Of a DNA stretch of 64,000 bases, positions 41,655 through 49,840 are shown piece after piece. How positions within the stretch are numbered: the stretch's first letter is position 1; every line of letters starts with the position of its first letter. The notes below the pieces were generated by a model that was not told where the DNA came from, searched no databases, and saw nothing but the letters and a program-made list of their open reading frames with translations. A program made the position numbers and the translations under genes. The DNA comes from DATEAV01 sp964575425. Its GTDB lineage: Bacteria > Chloroflexota > Anaerolineae > Anaerolineales > E44-bin32. The stretch covers positions 6,877 to 70,876 of the forward strand of contig CAZNRD010000012.1 in NCBI GenBank assembly GCA_964575425.1, in the 5' to 3' direction.

Positions 41655-43577
41655 ATGCACATCAAGAAGGTTGGGGTCGTCGGTTGTGGGTTGATGGGGT
41701 CGGGTATCGCGCAGACGGCGGCAGAAGGTGGATTCGCGACGATTGTGCGCGAGCCGACCCAGGAACTGCTGGACAGGGGGCTGGAACGCATTCGCAGCTT
41801 CCTGGCGAAGGGCGTGGACAAGGGCAAGATGTCGCCTGAGCGCCGCGAGGAGGTGTGGGGGCGCATCGAGGGGACGACGAATCTGCAGAATCTGTCAGAC
41901 TGCGATCTTGTGATCGAAGCCATCACCGAGGAGCGTGAGGCAAAGAAAGCGCTGTTCGCGGAGCTCGACAAGATCTGCAAGCCCGGCGCGATCTTCGCCA
42001 CCAACACGTCGTCGTTCCGCGTGGCGGAAATCGCGGCGGCGACGAAGCGCCCGAGCCTAGTTGGCGGGTTACACTATTTCTTTCCGCCGGTCATCAACAG
42101 ACTGCTGGAAGTCATCCGTGCGAAAGACACCGCGCCCGAAGTCATCGAGACGCTACTGAACTTCGGTCGCCTGACCGGCAAGTTGCCGATCCTTGTTCTT
42201 GATTCGCCGGGATTTGCCATCAATCGTTTCTTCATTGCATGGTACAACGAAGCCATTCGTCTGCTGGACGAAGGCGTGGCAAACATCCCGACGATTGACG
42301 CCGCGGCGCGCGAGACGTTCGGAGTCAGCATGGGACCGTACGAGCTGATCAATGTGTCGGGGGTGCCCCTCGCGTATCACGCCGCGGTTTCGCTCAGCGA
42401 ATCGGTGGGCGAGTTCTACAAGCCGGCGACGCATCTGCGCGAGCTGTTCGAGTCGGGCGGATTGTGGGACCTGTCGGGCGACGTGGATCCGGCGCGGAAG
42501 CAGGCTGTTGCGGATCGATTGCTGGGCGTGGTATGCGGCGTAGCGGCACGTGTCGTCGAAGAAGGCGTGGCGACGGTGGAGGATGTGGATCGCGGCGCGA
42601 CGATTGGCCTGCGCTGGACGAAGGGGCCATTCGCCCTCATGAATGGCCTGGGTCTCAGACGCGCCTTGACGTTGATGAAACCCATCGAGGAGAAGCATCC
42701 GGGTTTCATCCCCCGCTTGATGAAGAAGCAAGCAGCGAGCGGCAAGCCCTGGACTTTGCGGGGCGTTCGCCTATCCGTTGACGGCGCGATTGCCCACATC
42801 ACGATGAGCCGCCCTGAGGCGATGAACGCGCTGAACACCGAAGTGCTGCACGAGCTGAAGGACGCGCTGGCGCAGGTGCGCGCGAATCGCGCGGTGCGGG
42901 TCGTCATCCTTTCCGGCGAAGGCAACGCGTTCATCTCCGGCGCGGACATCAAGGAGATGCAGGCGCTGGCAGCCAAACCCGCCGCGATCCGGGCATTCAC
43001 CGAGTTCGGGCAGGCAGTGCTGCGCGACATCGAGACCCTGCCCCAACCAGTCATCGCCGCCATCAACGGCTTTGCGCTCGGCGGCGGACTGGAGCTCGCG
43101 CTCGCATGCGACATCCGCATCGCCTCGTCGGAGGCGCGCTTTGGCTTTCCGGAAGTCGGCCTGGGTATTCTCCCCGGTTTGGGCGGCACGCAGCGCACGA
43201 CGCGATTGGCGGGACGGGGCGCCGCCGCAGAGCTCATATTCAGCGGCGATGTGATCGGTGCCGAAGAAGCCGCGCGTATGGGTCTGCTGAATCGCGTCGT
43301 GGCGCCAGCGCAGTTGATGGAGACGGCGCGTGAGATGGCGGATCGCATTGCGTCGCGTGCGCCGCTCGCGGTCGCTAGAGCCAAAGTTGCGATTCTGGCA
43401 GCGCAGCAGTTGCCGCTCGACAAGGGGCTGGCGTTCGAACTGGAGCGGGCGTGCGAAGTGATGACAACGCCGGATCGCGTCGAGGGGATGCGAGCGTTCG
43501 TCGAAAGGCGGAAGCCCGTCTTCACGGGGCAGGAAGCGCCCCCGCCGCGGCCGGCCAAGCGCAAGACGAGACGCTAG
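41655..43577 (+). CDS. 3-hydroxyacyl-CoA dehydrogenase / enoyl-CoA hydratase fusion
   Basis: A 640-residue bifunctional beta-oxidation enzyme. The ATG at 41655 follows AGGAGG. Residues 1 to about 370 are the dehydrogenase: VGVVGCGLMGSGIA binds NAD, TNTSSFRVAEIA and GLHYFFPPVINRLLEVI follow. Residues about 375-640 are crotonase: ISGADIKEM and GGGLELALACDIRIAS form the CoA/oxyanion site, and FPEVGLGILPGLGGTQR carries the acid residue. The order is the reverse of FadB/FadJ and matches fusions known from archaea and some Chloroflexota. It hydrates enoyl-CoA and oxidises the hydroxyacyl product for the thiolase. Confidence 0.95.
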   Translation: MHIKKVGVVGCGLMGSGIAQTAAEGGFATIVREPTQELLDRGLERIRSFLAKGVDKGKMSPERREEVWGRIEGTTNLQNLSDCDLVIEAITEEREAKKALFAELDKICKPGAIFATNTSSFRVAEIAAATKRPSLVGGLHYFFPPVINRLLEVIRAKDTAPEVIETLLNFGRLTGKLPILVLDSPGFAINRFFIAWYNEAIRLLDEGVANIPTIDAAARETFGVSMGPYELINVSGVPLAYHAAVSLSESVGEFYKPATHLRELFESGGLWDLSGDVDPARKQAVADRLLGVVCGVAARVVEEGVATVEDVDRGATIGLRWTKGPFALMNGLGLRRALTLMKPIEEKHPGFIPRLMKKQAASGKPWTLRGVRLSVDGAIAHITMSRPEAMNALNTEVLHELKDALAQVRANRAVRVVILSGEGNAFISGADIKEMQALAAKPAAIRAFTEFGQAVLRDIETLPQPVIAAINGFALGGGLELALACDIRIASSEARFGFPEVGLGILPGLGGTQRTTRLAGRGAAAELIFSGDVIGAEEAARMGLLNRVVAPAQLMETAREMADRIASRAPLAVARAKVAILAAQQLPLDKGLAFELERACEVMTTPDRVEGMRAFVERRKPVFTGQEAPPPRPAKRKTRR

Positions 43578-43681
43578 ATCCGGGTCGGCACATCGGGGAG
43601 TGAATTCCGCGCGCGCCGCCCCGTTGCCAGGCGGCGACGGGGCACCTGCTTGTCGAGAACATGCACGAGGATTGAACCACA

Positions 43682-45787
43682 ATGCCCGCTTCTTTGCATG
43701 AGATCTTCGAATCGCGCTCGGTGGCGGTCGTCGGTGCATCAAGGGATCCGTTCAAGGCGGGGCACCAGGTTGTGCGAACGCTGCTTGCCGCCGGATACTT
43801 GGGCAGGATCTATCCGGTCAATCGCAACGAAGAGGAGATCCTGGGTCTGCCGTGCTATGGTTCCATCGCCGAGATCGGAGAACCGCTCGATCTCATCGTG
43901 GTCAGTCTGCCGGGCAAGGCGGTCATCACCTTGATGGAAGAAGCCGAACAGCGCGGCGATGTCAAAGGCGTTGTGGTGCTCTCCGCCGGATTTGCCGAGA
44001 CTGGGATCCCGGAGAACGTCGAGGCGCAGCGGCAGCTTGCCGAGATCGCCCGGCGCTCCGGTATCCGGGTGTTCGGGCCGAACTGCATCGGGATCATGAA
44101 CCCGGACCTGAAACTCGTCACCGGTTTCCATCCTGGGATCAGCCTCATTCCCGGCAGCCTCGGCTACGTGACGCAGAGCGGCGCGCTGGGCGGAACGCTC
44201 GTGACGATGGCTCTCAGTCAGCCCAGGCCGTTGGGGTTTGCGCGTTTCGCTCACGTTGGCAACATGTGCGATGTGTCGAACCTGGAACTGATCGAAGAGT
44301 ACGGCAAGGATCCCAGGATTGAGGTGATTTTGGTCTATCTCGAAGGGGTCAAGGACGGTCGCGAGTTGGTGCGGGTTGCGGGCCGGGTGACTAGGAACAA
44401 ACCGGTGCTCGTGCTCAAAGTGGGCCGCACCGAGATCGGCTCCAAGGCAGCGCTCTCGCACACCGGCACGCTCGCCGGTACGGATGCGGTGTACAGCGGC
44501 GCGTTCAGGCAATGCGGCGTTGTGCGCGCCAGCACGATGCACGATTTGATCGCCGGCGCAAAAGCGATTGCGATGTTGCCCAAACCGCGCGGCAATCGGG
44601 TTTGCATCCTCACCGAAGCCGGCGGCCTGGGCGTCGTGAGTATGGATGAGGTGGAAGCCGGCGGCGTGTTGGAACTCGCGCCGATGAGCCAGGAGACGTG
44701 CCAGAGACTGACGGCCCTATTGCCGCCGATGGCGATGGTCTGCAAACCGAACGGGTACGTGGACATGACCGCCGCGGCCATGGCGAGGGAATTCGGCGAG
44801 GCGATGCGCCTCGTCTTGTCCGATCCAAGTGTGGATATGGTTGTGTTGAACAGCATTCCGCCGACGTTCCTGCCCGCGATGGATGTCGCGCAAGCTATCG
44901 TGCCGGTCGTCAGGGAATTCAGCAAGCCGGTCGCGACGTGTTTCACGGTCGGTCAGGCCATGGCGGAGACGCGCCGCTATCTCGAAGAGAACGGCATCCC
45001 CACCTTCGAGACACCCGATTCCGCCGTGCGCGCGCTGGCGATCCTGACGCAGGCAACATTCCGCGTGAGCCATGCCCTTGTCGATGTGCCTGCTGCTCGT
45101 CACCCGATTCTCGATCGCGCTGTTCTCGAAGGGCGCCATCTCCTGGAGCCCGAGGCGCTCGATTTCCTCAGCGACCATGGCATCGCGGTGATGCCGCACG
45201 TCTTGGCGCGAACCCGGGAAGAGGCGCAACGCGCCGCGATGGAAATGAACAGCCCCGTGGTGCTCAAGGTCGTATCCCCCCAGGTCATTCACAAGAGTGA
45301 CGTCGGCGGTGTCAGGATCAATCTCCAGGGCAGCGAGGCGGTGGGCCAGGGTCATGACGAATTGCTGAAGGACGTGAAGCGCGCCGTGCCCGCGGCAGAT
45401 ATCCGCGGCGTGCTGGTCGTGCCGATGGCGCAGCCGGGCACCGAGTTGATCGTCGGAATGGTGCGCGACGCACAGTTCGGTCCAACGATCATGTTCGGCA
45501 TGGGTGGGGTGTTTGTGGAAGTGTTTCAGGATGTGAGTTTCCGCATCGCGCCGTTTGATGGAGAGGTCGCGCGGGACATGATCAGCGAGACCAGGGGCCA
45601 TCGCGTGCTGCAGGGCATGCGCGGCGAGAAACCGAAGGATATCGCGAGTCTGGCGGACCTGTTAGTGCAAATATCCCAGTTGGCCGCACGGTATCCGCAG
45701 ATCAAGGAAATCGATCTGAATCCAGTTCGGGTCTATGAATGCGGATATTGCATTTTGGACGCGCGCATCTTGCTGGAGGCGGAATAG
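43682..45787 (+). CDS. ADP-forming acyl-CoA synthetase (fused alpha-beta)
   Basis: A 701-residue NDP-forming acyl-CoA synthetase. It has a CoA-binding Rossmann domain (VAVVGASRDPFKAGHQV, RVFGPNCIGIMNP) and a succinyl-CoA-ligase-like middle. The phosphorylated-His loop is ALSHTGTLAGTDA. The ATP-grasp domain follows from about residue 480 (PVVLKVVSPQVIHKSDVGG, IMFGMGGVFVEVFQDV, EIDLNPV). It converts acyl-CoA, ADP and phosphate to acid, CoA and ATP, or the reverse. Together with CoA-transferases it allows ATP to be made from CoA thioesters without an ATP-consuming ligase. Confidence 0.93.
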   Translation: MPASLHEIFESRSVAVVGASRDPFKAGHQVVRTLLAAGYLGRIYPVNRNEEEILGLPCYGSIAEIGEPLDLIVVSLPGKAVITLMEEAEQRGDVKGVVVLSAGFAETGIPENVEAQRQLAEIARRSGIRVFGPNCIGIMNPDLKLVTGFHPGISLIPGSLGYVTQSGALGGTLVTMALSQPRPLGFARFAHVGNMCDVSNLELIEEYGKDPRIEVILVYLEGVKDGRELVRVAGRVTRNKPVLVLKVGRTEIGSKAALSHTGTLAGTDAVYSGAFRQCGVVRASTMHDLIAGAKAIAMLPKPRGNRVCILTEAGGLGVVSMDEVEAGGVLELAPMSQETCQRLTALLPPMAMVCKPNGYVDMTAAAMAREFGEAMRLVLSDPSVDMVVLNSIPPTFLPAMDVAQAIVPVVREFSKPVATCFTVGQAMAETRRYLEENGIPTFETPDSAVRALAILTQATFRVSHALVDVPAARHPILDRAVLEGRHLLEPEALDFLSDHGIAVMPHVLARTREEAQRAAMEMNSPVVLKVVSPQVIHKSDVGGVRINLQGSEAVGQGHDELLKDVKRAVPAADIRGVLVVPMAQPGTELIVGMVRDAQFGPTIMFGMGGVFVEVFQDVSFRIAPFDGEVARDMISETRGHRVLQGMRGEKPKDIASLADLLVQISQLAARYPQIKEIDLNPVRVYECGYCILDARILLEAE

Positions 45788-46137
45788 GCAGGTTGGTGCA
45801 TTCGAAAACGCAGCCGCAGAGGAGTCCTTGAGGAGACATGCCCTGATGTCGTCGTCGCCGTGCGCCTGGCGCGGCGATAGCCCCTGCCGGGCGACGGCAT
45901 CCGTTGGCTGGCAAGGGGCACGCCTGTCTGCGGCGGAGTGGGCCCCAGGGAATCGTGGGTAAGCGCGCCGGCCGCATTGGGCAGGATCTGCGCCCTTCAC
46001 ACACCGGGAATGCTCGGCCATGTCCCTCTCGACGCCGAAGGCCATGCCGCCGGGCTTTGCGGAAGGGCCTTCTCATGATATATGTGACAAAGCCGCCAGC
46101 CGATGACCGATGAGGCTGCCGCCCTCCTGGATGGAAC
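45788..46137. other. 350-base gap upstream of the TetR gene
   Basis: No gene is supported. A weak promoter candidate for the TetR gene reads TTGCGG, 16 bases, TATATG, ending near 46086. The TATATG lies in CATGATATATG, a partial palindrome that could be part of an operator. There is no terminator with a T-tract after the acyl-CoA synthetase gene. Confidence 0.3.
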
Positions 46138-46743
46138 ATGGCGAAGAAAGGTGCTGCCAGCCGACAAGCCCAGGCCACGGAGACCGCGAACAGGATCTAT
46201 GCAGCCGCGATTGAGCTCCTGGACCGCAAGGGTTTCGAGAGGCTTACGATTGCCGAGATCAGCAAGAGGGCGGGGGTCTCGGTCGGGGCCTTCTATCACC
46301 ACTTTCGCTCGAAAGACGACATCCTTGCGGAGATCTTCCGCAGGGCTGACTTGTACTTCCTCAGCGAAGTGGTCCGTGACCTGAACCAGCGCACGGTCCC
46401 AGAGCAGATCGTCAGGTACTTCGACCACTACGCGAGATTCAATGTGGCCAGCGGCGTGGAACTGACACAGCGGCTCTTCAATCCGAAGGTGAAGCTGTTC
46501 ATCCAGAAGGACAGGCCCATGCAGACGATTCTGCAGGACCTGATTCGCAAGGGGCAGGAGAGGGACGAGATCCGCGCCGACGCGGAGCCCGAAGAGCTGG
46601 CCAGATTGCTGTTTGTGATGGCGCGCGGGGTGGTCTTCGAGTGGAGCCTGCACGATGGCGGCTACGATCTCGAGGCGACAATGCACAGGTACATGGAAAC
46701 CCTTGTGTCAACGCTGCGTCCGGCGCGGCCTTCCCCTGCCTGA
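46138..46743 (+). CDS. TetR-family transcriptional regulator
   Basis: A 201-residue regulator with an N-terminal TetR helix-turn-helix: NRIYAAAIELLDRKGFERLT, IAEISKRAGVSVGAFYHHF and RSKDDILAEIF. The C-terminal ligand-binding part is variable. It resembles regulators of fatty-acid and acyl-CoA catabolism (FadR/PaaR-like) only in general form. It lies between the CoA pathway genes (same strand) and the flavin/Fe-S operon (convergent) and may control either. Confidence 0.9.
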   Translation: MAKKGAASRQAQATETANRIYAAAIELLDRKGFERLTIAEISKRAGVSVGAFYHHFRSKDDILAEIFRRADLYFLSEVVRDLNQRTVPEQIVRYFDHYARFNVASGVELTQRLFNPKVKLFIQKDRPMQTILQDLIRKGQERDEIRADAEPEELARLLFVMARGVVFEWSLHDGGYDLEATMHRYMETLVSTLRPARPSPA

Positions 46744-46879
46744 AAGGTGATCTCATCAGTAAACGGGAATGGCCCGCCGGCAGCAGAGGCATCTCTCCGC
46801 CCGCGTGCCGACCCCGAGGGGCCAGCCCCGACGATCCAGGGCACAGACGACGCTCGCCGCAGGAGGCAAAGGGGCGAGC

Positions 46880-48532
46880 TCAGTCCCCAAGCGTCTCGTA
46901 GTACTCGTCACCGAGGTTGTTGGGGTTGAGAGCCTGCCGGATCTTGTGCTGGTAGCGGAAGACGGAAGGTTGCGGCGCGGCAAGGTGCATCCGGTCTCGT
47001 TCCTCCTTGGGGGTGGTGCGGCCGTCCGGGCCGCGCGCGTGCTCGTTCCACTTCTCCATGCCCACCCCCCAGCCCTTCTCGAGGCCAAACTGTGTGCAGG
47101 CATCAAAGAATTCCCGCGTGCCATCGGTTGACTCCCGGTCGTGGGGATCGAAGCACGTGAAGTTCTCCCACAGGCAGGTGCCCCCGCCACCCTGACCTCC
47201 GATCGGCCCCATCATGCAGTCGCCACCGCCCTGCACAAAGGCGCCCCGTTGCTCCCAGGACTTTTTGAACTCGGCTGCCTCTTCAACGTGGGTGGTGCCG
47301 TAATCCGCGGCGCCCATCAGGCCGAAGGCGCCGTCGTAGGATCCTCCGAACACCAGATTCAGGTTCTTATGACCGAGTCGGATCAGATAGAGAAGCATCC
47401 ATTGGTTGATCTCCGGCTCGTTCATGGCCTCGACCTTCCAGCCACCAGTCCTTGCCAGGATGTCATCGAAAGCCTTCTCCTGCCACGCAATGTCCCTCGT
47501 GGTCATGCCGGCGAGGACGATCTGGAAGTCGTGCCTGGATTCCTTGGTCACCCTCTGCACCTCGGGATCGTTCAGGATCTCCTCAATATCCCCGAGCGTC
47601 TTTGTGGGGTCGGTCAGGATCTTGACCATCGCAAACTTGAGGTCTCTACCGAACATGTTGTACTGGCGATGGGCGAGATAGCCGATTCCGGTTTCCCAAA
47701 TCAGATAGACAGCATCGGCCCACGCCTTCCAGGTCGGAAAAGCCACGGTATACGCCCGCAGATTGCGGGGCAGGGGTGATCTGTACGCCGGGGCGATCCC
47801 TTCGACGGGAAGCGTCGGCGGGCCAGGCCATGCGAAGAGCTTGACGGCGCATTTGGTGAACACGCCCATGGCGCCTTTGGCACCGAGGAATCCTCTGGCC
47901 ACGCCCTTCATGCTCGGGCCCGGCCCTTCACCGCAGAACCAGCCGCAGCCGGAGCCCAACGATCCCGTGCGGATTAGATCGCCCGTAGGCATCACCCACT
48001 CCATGGCAAGCAGGTTGTCGTACTGCCACCCGCCATAGAGATTGCTGGGGCCCGAACCGAAGTACGAGGTGGCAGTGGCCAGGATGGAGCAGCTGCAACC
48101 GGATCCGGGCAGATGGGCGTTCAGGCCCAGCTTCATGGCTTCGGCCTGAAGGGTTGCTCCGATCACGCCCGGCTCGATCACCGCGAACATGTTCTTCTCG
48201 TCAATCTCGATGATCCGGTCCATGCGCCGCATGTCCAGTTGGAGCGTGTTGTCTTCCGAGGGAAATCCCTGCCCCGACCAGAAGGTGCTGGAGGCCTTGA
48301 ACCGGATCTTGTGCTGGTTGCACAGGCGGACAATGGCCCGGACTTCTTCCGTGCTTCCCGGCAGGAGGACAGCGGCTCCCCTTGGAGTGTAGGTGTCGAA
48401 GTAGGGGCCGAGATGGTTGGCGGTGTGGGCAAGAGAGTATCGGTAGGAATCAAGCACCGCCGGGTCATCGGAGATGTTTGCCGGGCCGACGATATCTTCC
48501 AAAGCCCTGTAGATATGCCTCGGCAGCGTCAT
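46880..48532 (-). CDS. FAD-binding oxidase (PCMH/GlcD type)
   Basis: A 550-residue flavoprotein of the vanillyl-alcohol-oxidase/GlcD superfamily. The PCMH FAD domain spans about residues 50-230: GAAVLLPGSTEEVRAIVRLC, RMDRIIEIDEKNMFAVIEPGV, PTGDLIRTGSLG and GAKGAMGVFTKCAVKL. The C-terminal substrate domain ends with the common IRQALNPNNLGD. No histidine of the usual covalent-FAD kind is obvious. It is the third gene of a flavin / iron-sulfur / flavin operon. It is likely to oxidise a hydroxy acid or phenolic substrate and pass electrons to the adjacent CCG protein; substrate unknown. Confidence 0.87.
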   Translation of the reverse strand: MTLPRHIYRALEDIVGPANISDDPAVLDSYRYSLAHTANHLGPYFDTYTPRGAAVLLPGSTEEVRAIVRLCNQHKIRFKASSTFWSGQGFPSEDNTLQLDMRRMDRIIEIDEKNMFAVIEPGVIGATLQAEAMKLGLNAHLPGSGCSCSILATATSYFGSGPSNLYGGWQYDNLLAMEWVMPTGDLIRTGSLGSGCGWFCGEGPGPSMKGVARGFLGAKGAMGVFTKCAVKLFAWPGPPTLPVEGIAPAYRSPLPRNLRAYTVAFPTWKAWADAVYLIWETGIGYLAHRQYNMFGRDLKFAMVKILTDPTKTLGDIEEILNDPEVQRVTKESRHDFQIVLAGMTTRDIAWQEKAFDDILARTGGWKVEAMNEPEINQWMLLYLIRLGHKNLNLVFGGSYDGAFGLMGAADYGTTHVEEAAEFKKSWEQRGAFVQGGGDCMMGPIGGQGGGGTCLWENFTCFDPHDRESTDGTREFFDACTQFGLEKGWGVGMEKWNEHARGPDGRTTPKEERDRMHLAAPQPSVFRYQHKIRQALNPNNLGDEYYETLGD

Positions 48533-48544
48533 CGCCTTCCTCCC

Positions 48545-49816
48545 CTAGACCGCCTTCAGGACAAGGTCGACAACATCGAAGACCTGCATGCGCTCTCCCA
48601 TGGCCGGCTGGGCATCCAGGAAGTTCCTTTCGCACCATGGGCAGGCACTGACCAGTGCCTGGGCGCCGCAGGTCCTGGCTTCCGTGATCCTTTCAGCAGC
48701 AGTCCACCGCGAAAAATCGGGATAGGCTTCGCGCACACCCCCGCCCGCCCCGCAGCACCAGCTGAATTCCCTCGTCCTCTCCATCTCCACCAGCTCCAGG
48801 CCGGGGATGCTCCTCAACACGCTCCGCGGAGGATCGTACACACCCCAGGCGCCGTTGTAGCGGGGCCTCCTTGGCTCGTAGACGATGATCTGACCCTTGA
48901 CCTTCTTCTCCACACCATTCCACGGCACATACGGTTCTCCCTGCCGGCCCAAGTGGCAGGGATCGTGGTAGGTCACGGTCATGGGAATGCGAGAGCGCGG
49001 GGTAAGCCTGCCTTCTCGAATCAACCGGTCCAAGACCTCGACCGTGTGCAGAACCTCGACCCGTGAGCCGAGCGCTGGGTAGAGACGCTTGAAGGCGTGG
49101 TAGCCGTCTGCGCATGATGTGAGGATGGTCTTCACGCCGGCCTCGGCCCACGCGGCGATATTCGCCCTGGCGAGACGGGCAAACTCGTCCCGGTAACCCA
49201 TGGAGTAGACTCGGCCCCCGCAGCAGGATTCGCGGTCGCCCAGGATGCCGACCTCGACACTGGCTTTCTGCAGGAGCTGCACGGCAGCTCGGGCGGTTGG
49301 CTGCATCTCCCGATCGAAGCTGTACCTGCAGCCAGCGTGGAAGAGAACCTCCGCCTTTTCCGAGGGCAGACGCCGCACCTCCAGGCCGTCTGCCCACTCT
49401 CCCCGACGGGCCCGGGGATGGTCCGAGGGGCCGGCTTCACCGTGAAGAGCCGCGATGACGGCCCCGTGAGCCTCAAGGCCCTGGCCGTCCTCGACGAGCC
49501 TGAATTTGAGCTCCCGGACCATTTCCAATGGCTCCAGGTTGTAGCGGCAGATCTTGCAGCTGACGTCGCACGACCCGCAGGCTAGGCAGGTGAAGGCGAT
49601 GTTTCGCACAGTGTCCGAGTAGCCGCTGTCTCCCCGCAAGAGGGATCGCGCGACCGCGTATCTGCCCCGGGCGGAGTAGCTGTTGAAGTTGTAGTAGGAG
49701 ATGCTGGGACAGTTCTTGGCGAATCTCCAGCTCTTTACGTGGTCGAACGGTATCCACTTGCAGTAGGAGCACTGGCTGCATCGATCCATTTCTGCCGTGA
49801 AGTCTTCCAGAGCCAT
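48545..49816 (-). CDS. CCG-domain iron-sulfur protein (GlcF/HdrD-like)
   Basis: A 423-residue soluble Fe-S protein. An N-terminal cysteine cluster (CSQCSYCKW) and a second one (CLACGSCDVSCKICRYN) are ferredoxin-like but irregular. Two CCG domains follow: HAGCRYSF with ESCCGGRV, and YHDPCHLGRQGE with SWCCGAGGGV and CPWCERNF. These bind [4Fe-4S] clusters in GlcF, LutA and HdrB/D proteins. It is flanked by two FAD oxidases with short spacers of 12 and 24 bases and would take electrons from both. Confidence 0.88.
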   Translation of the reverse strand: MALEDFTAEMDRCSQCSYCKWIPFDHVKSWRFAKNCPSISYYNFNSYSARGRYAVARSLLRGDSGYSDTVRNIAFTCLACGSCDVSCKICRYNLEPLEMVRELKFRLVEDGQGLEAHGAVIAALHGEAGPSDHPRARRGEWADGLEVRRLPSEKAEVLFHAGCRYSFDREMQPTARAAVQLLQKASVEVGILGDRESCCGGRVYSMGYRDEFARLARANIAAWAEAGVKTILTSCADGYHAFKRLYPALGSRVEVLHTVEVLDRLIREGRLTPRSRIPMTVTYHDPCHLGRQGEPYVPWNGVEKKVKGQIIVYEPRRPRYNGAWGVYDPPRSVLRSIPGLELVEMERTREFSWCCGAGGGVREAYPDFSRWTAAERITEARTCGAQALVSACPWCERNFLDAQPAMGERMQVFDVVDLVLKAV

Positions 49817-49840
49817 TTGTCTCTCCCACGTCGCGTGCGG

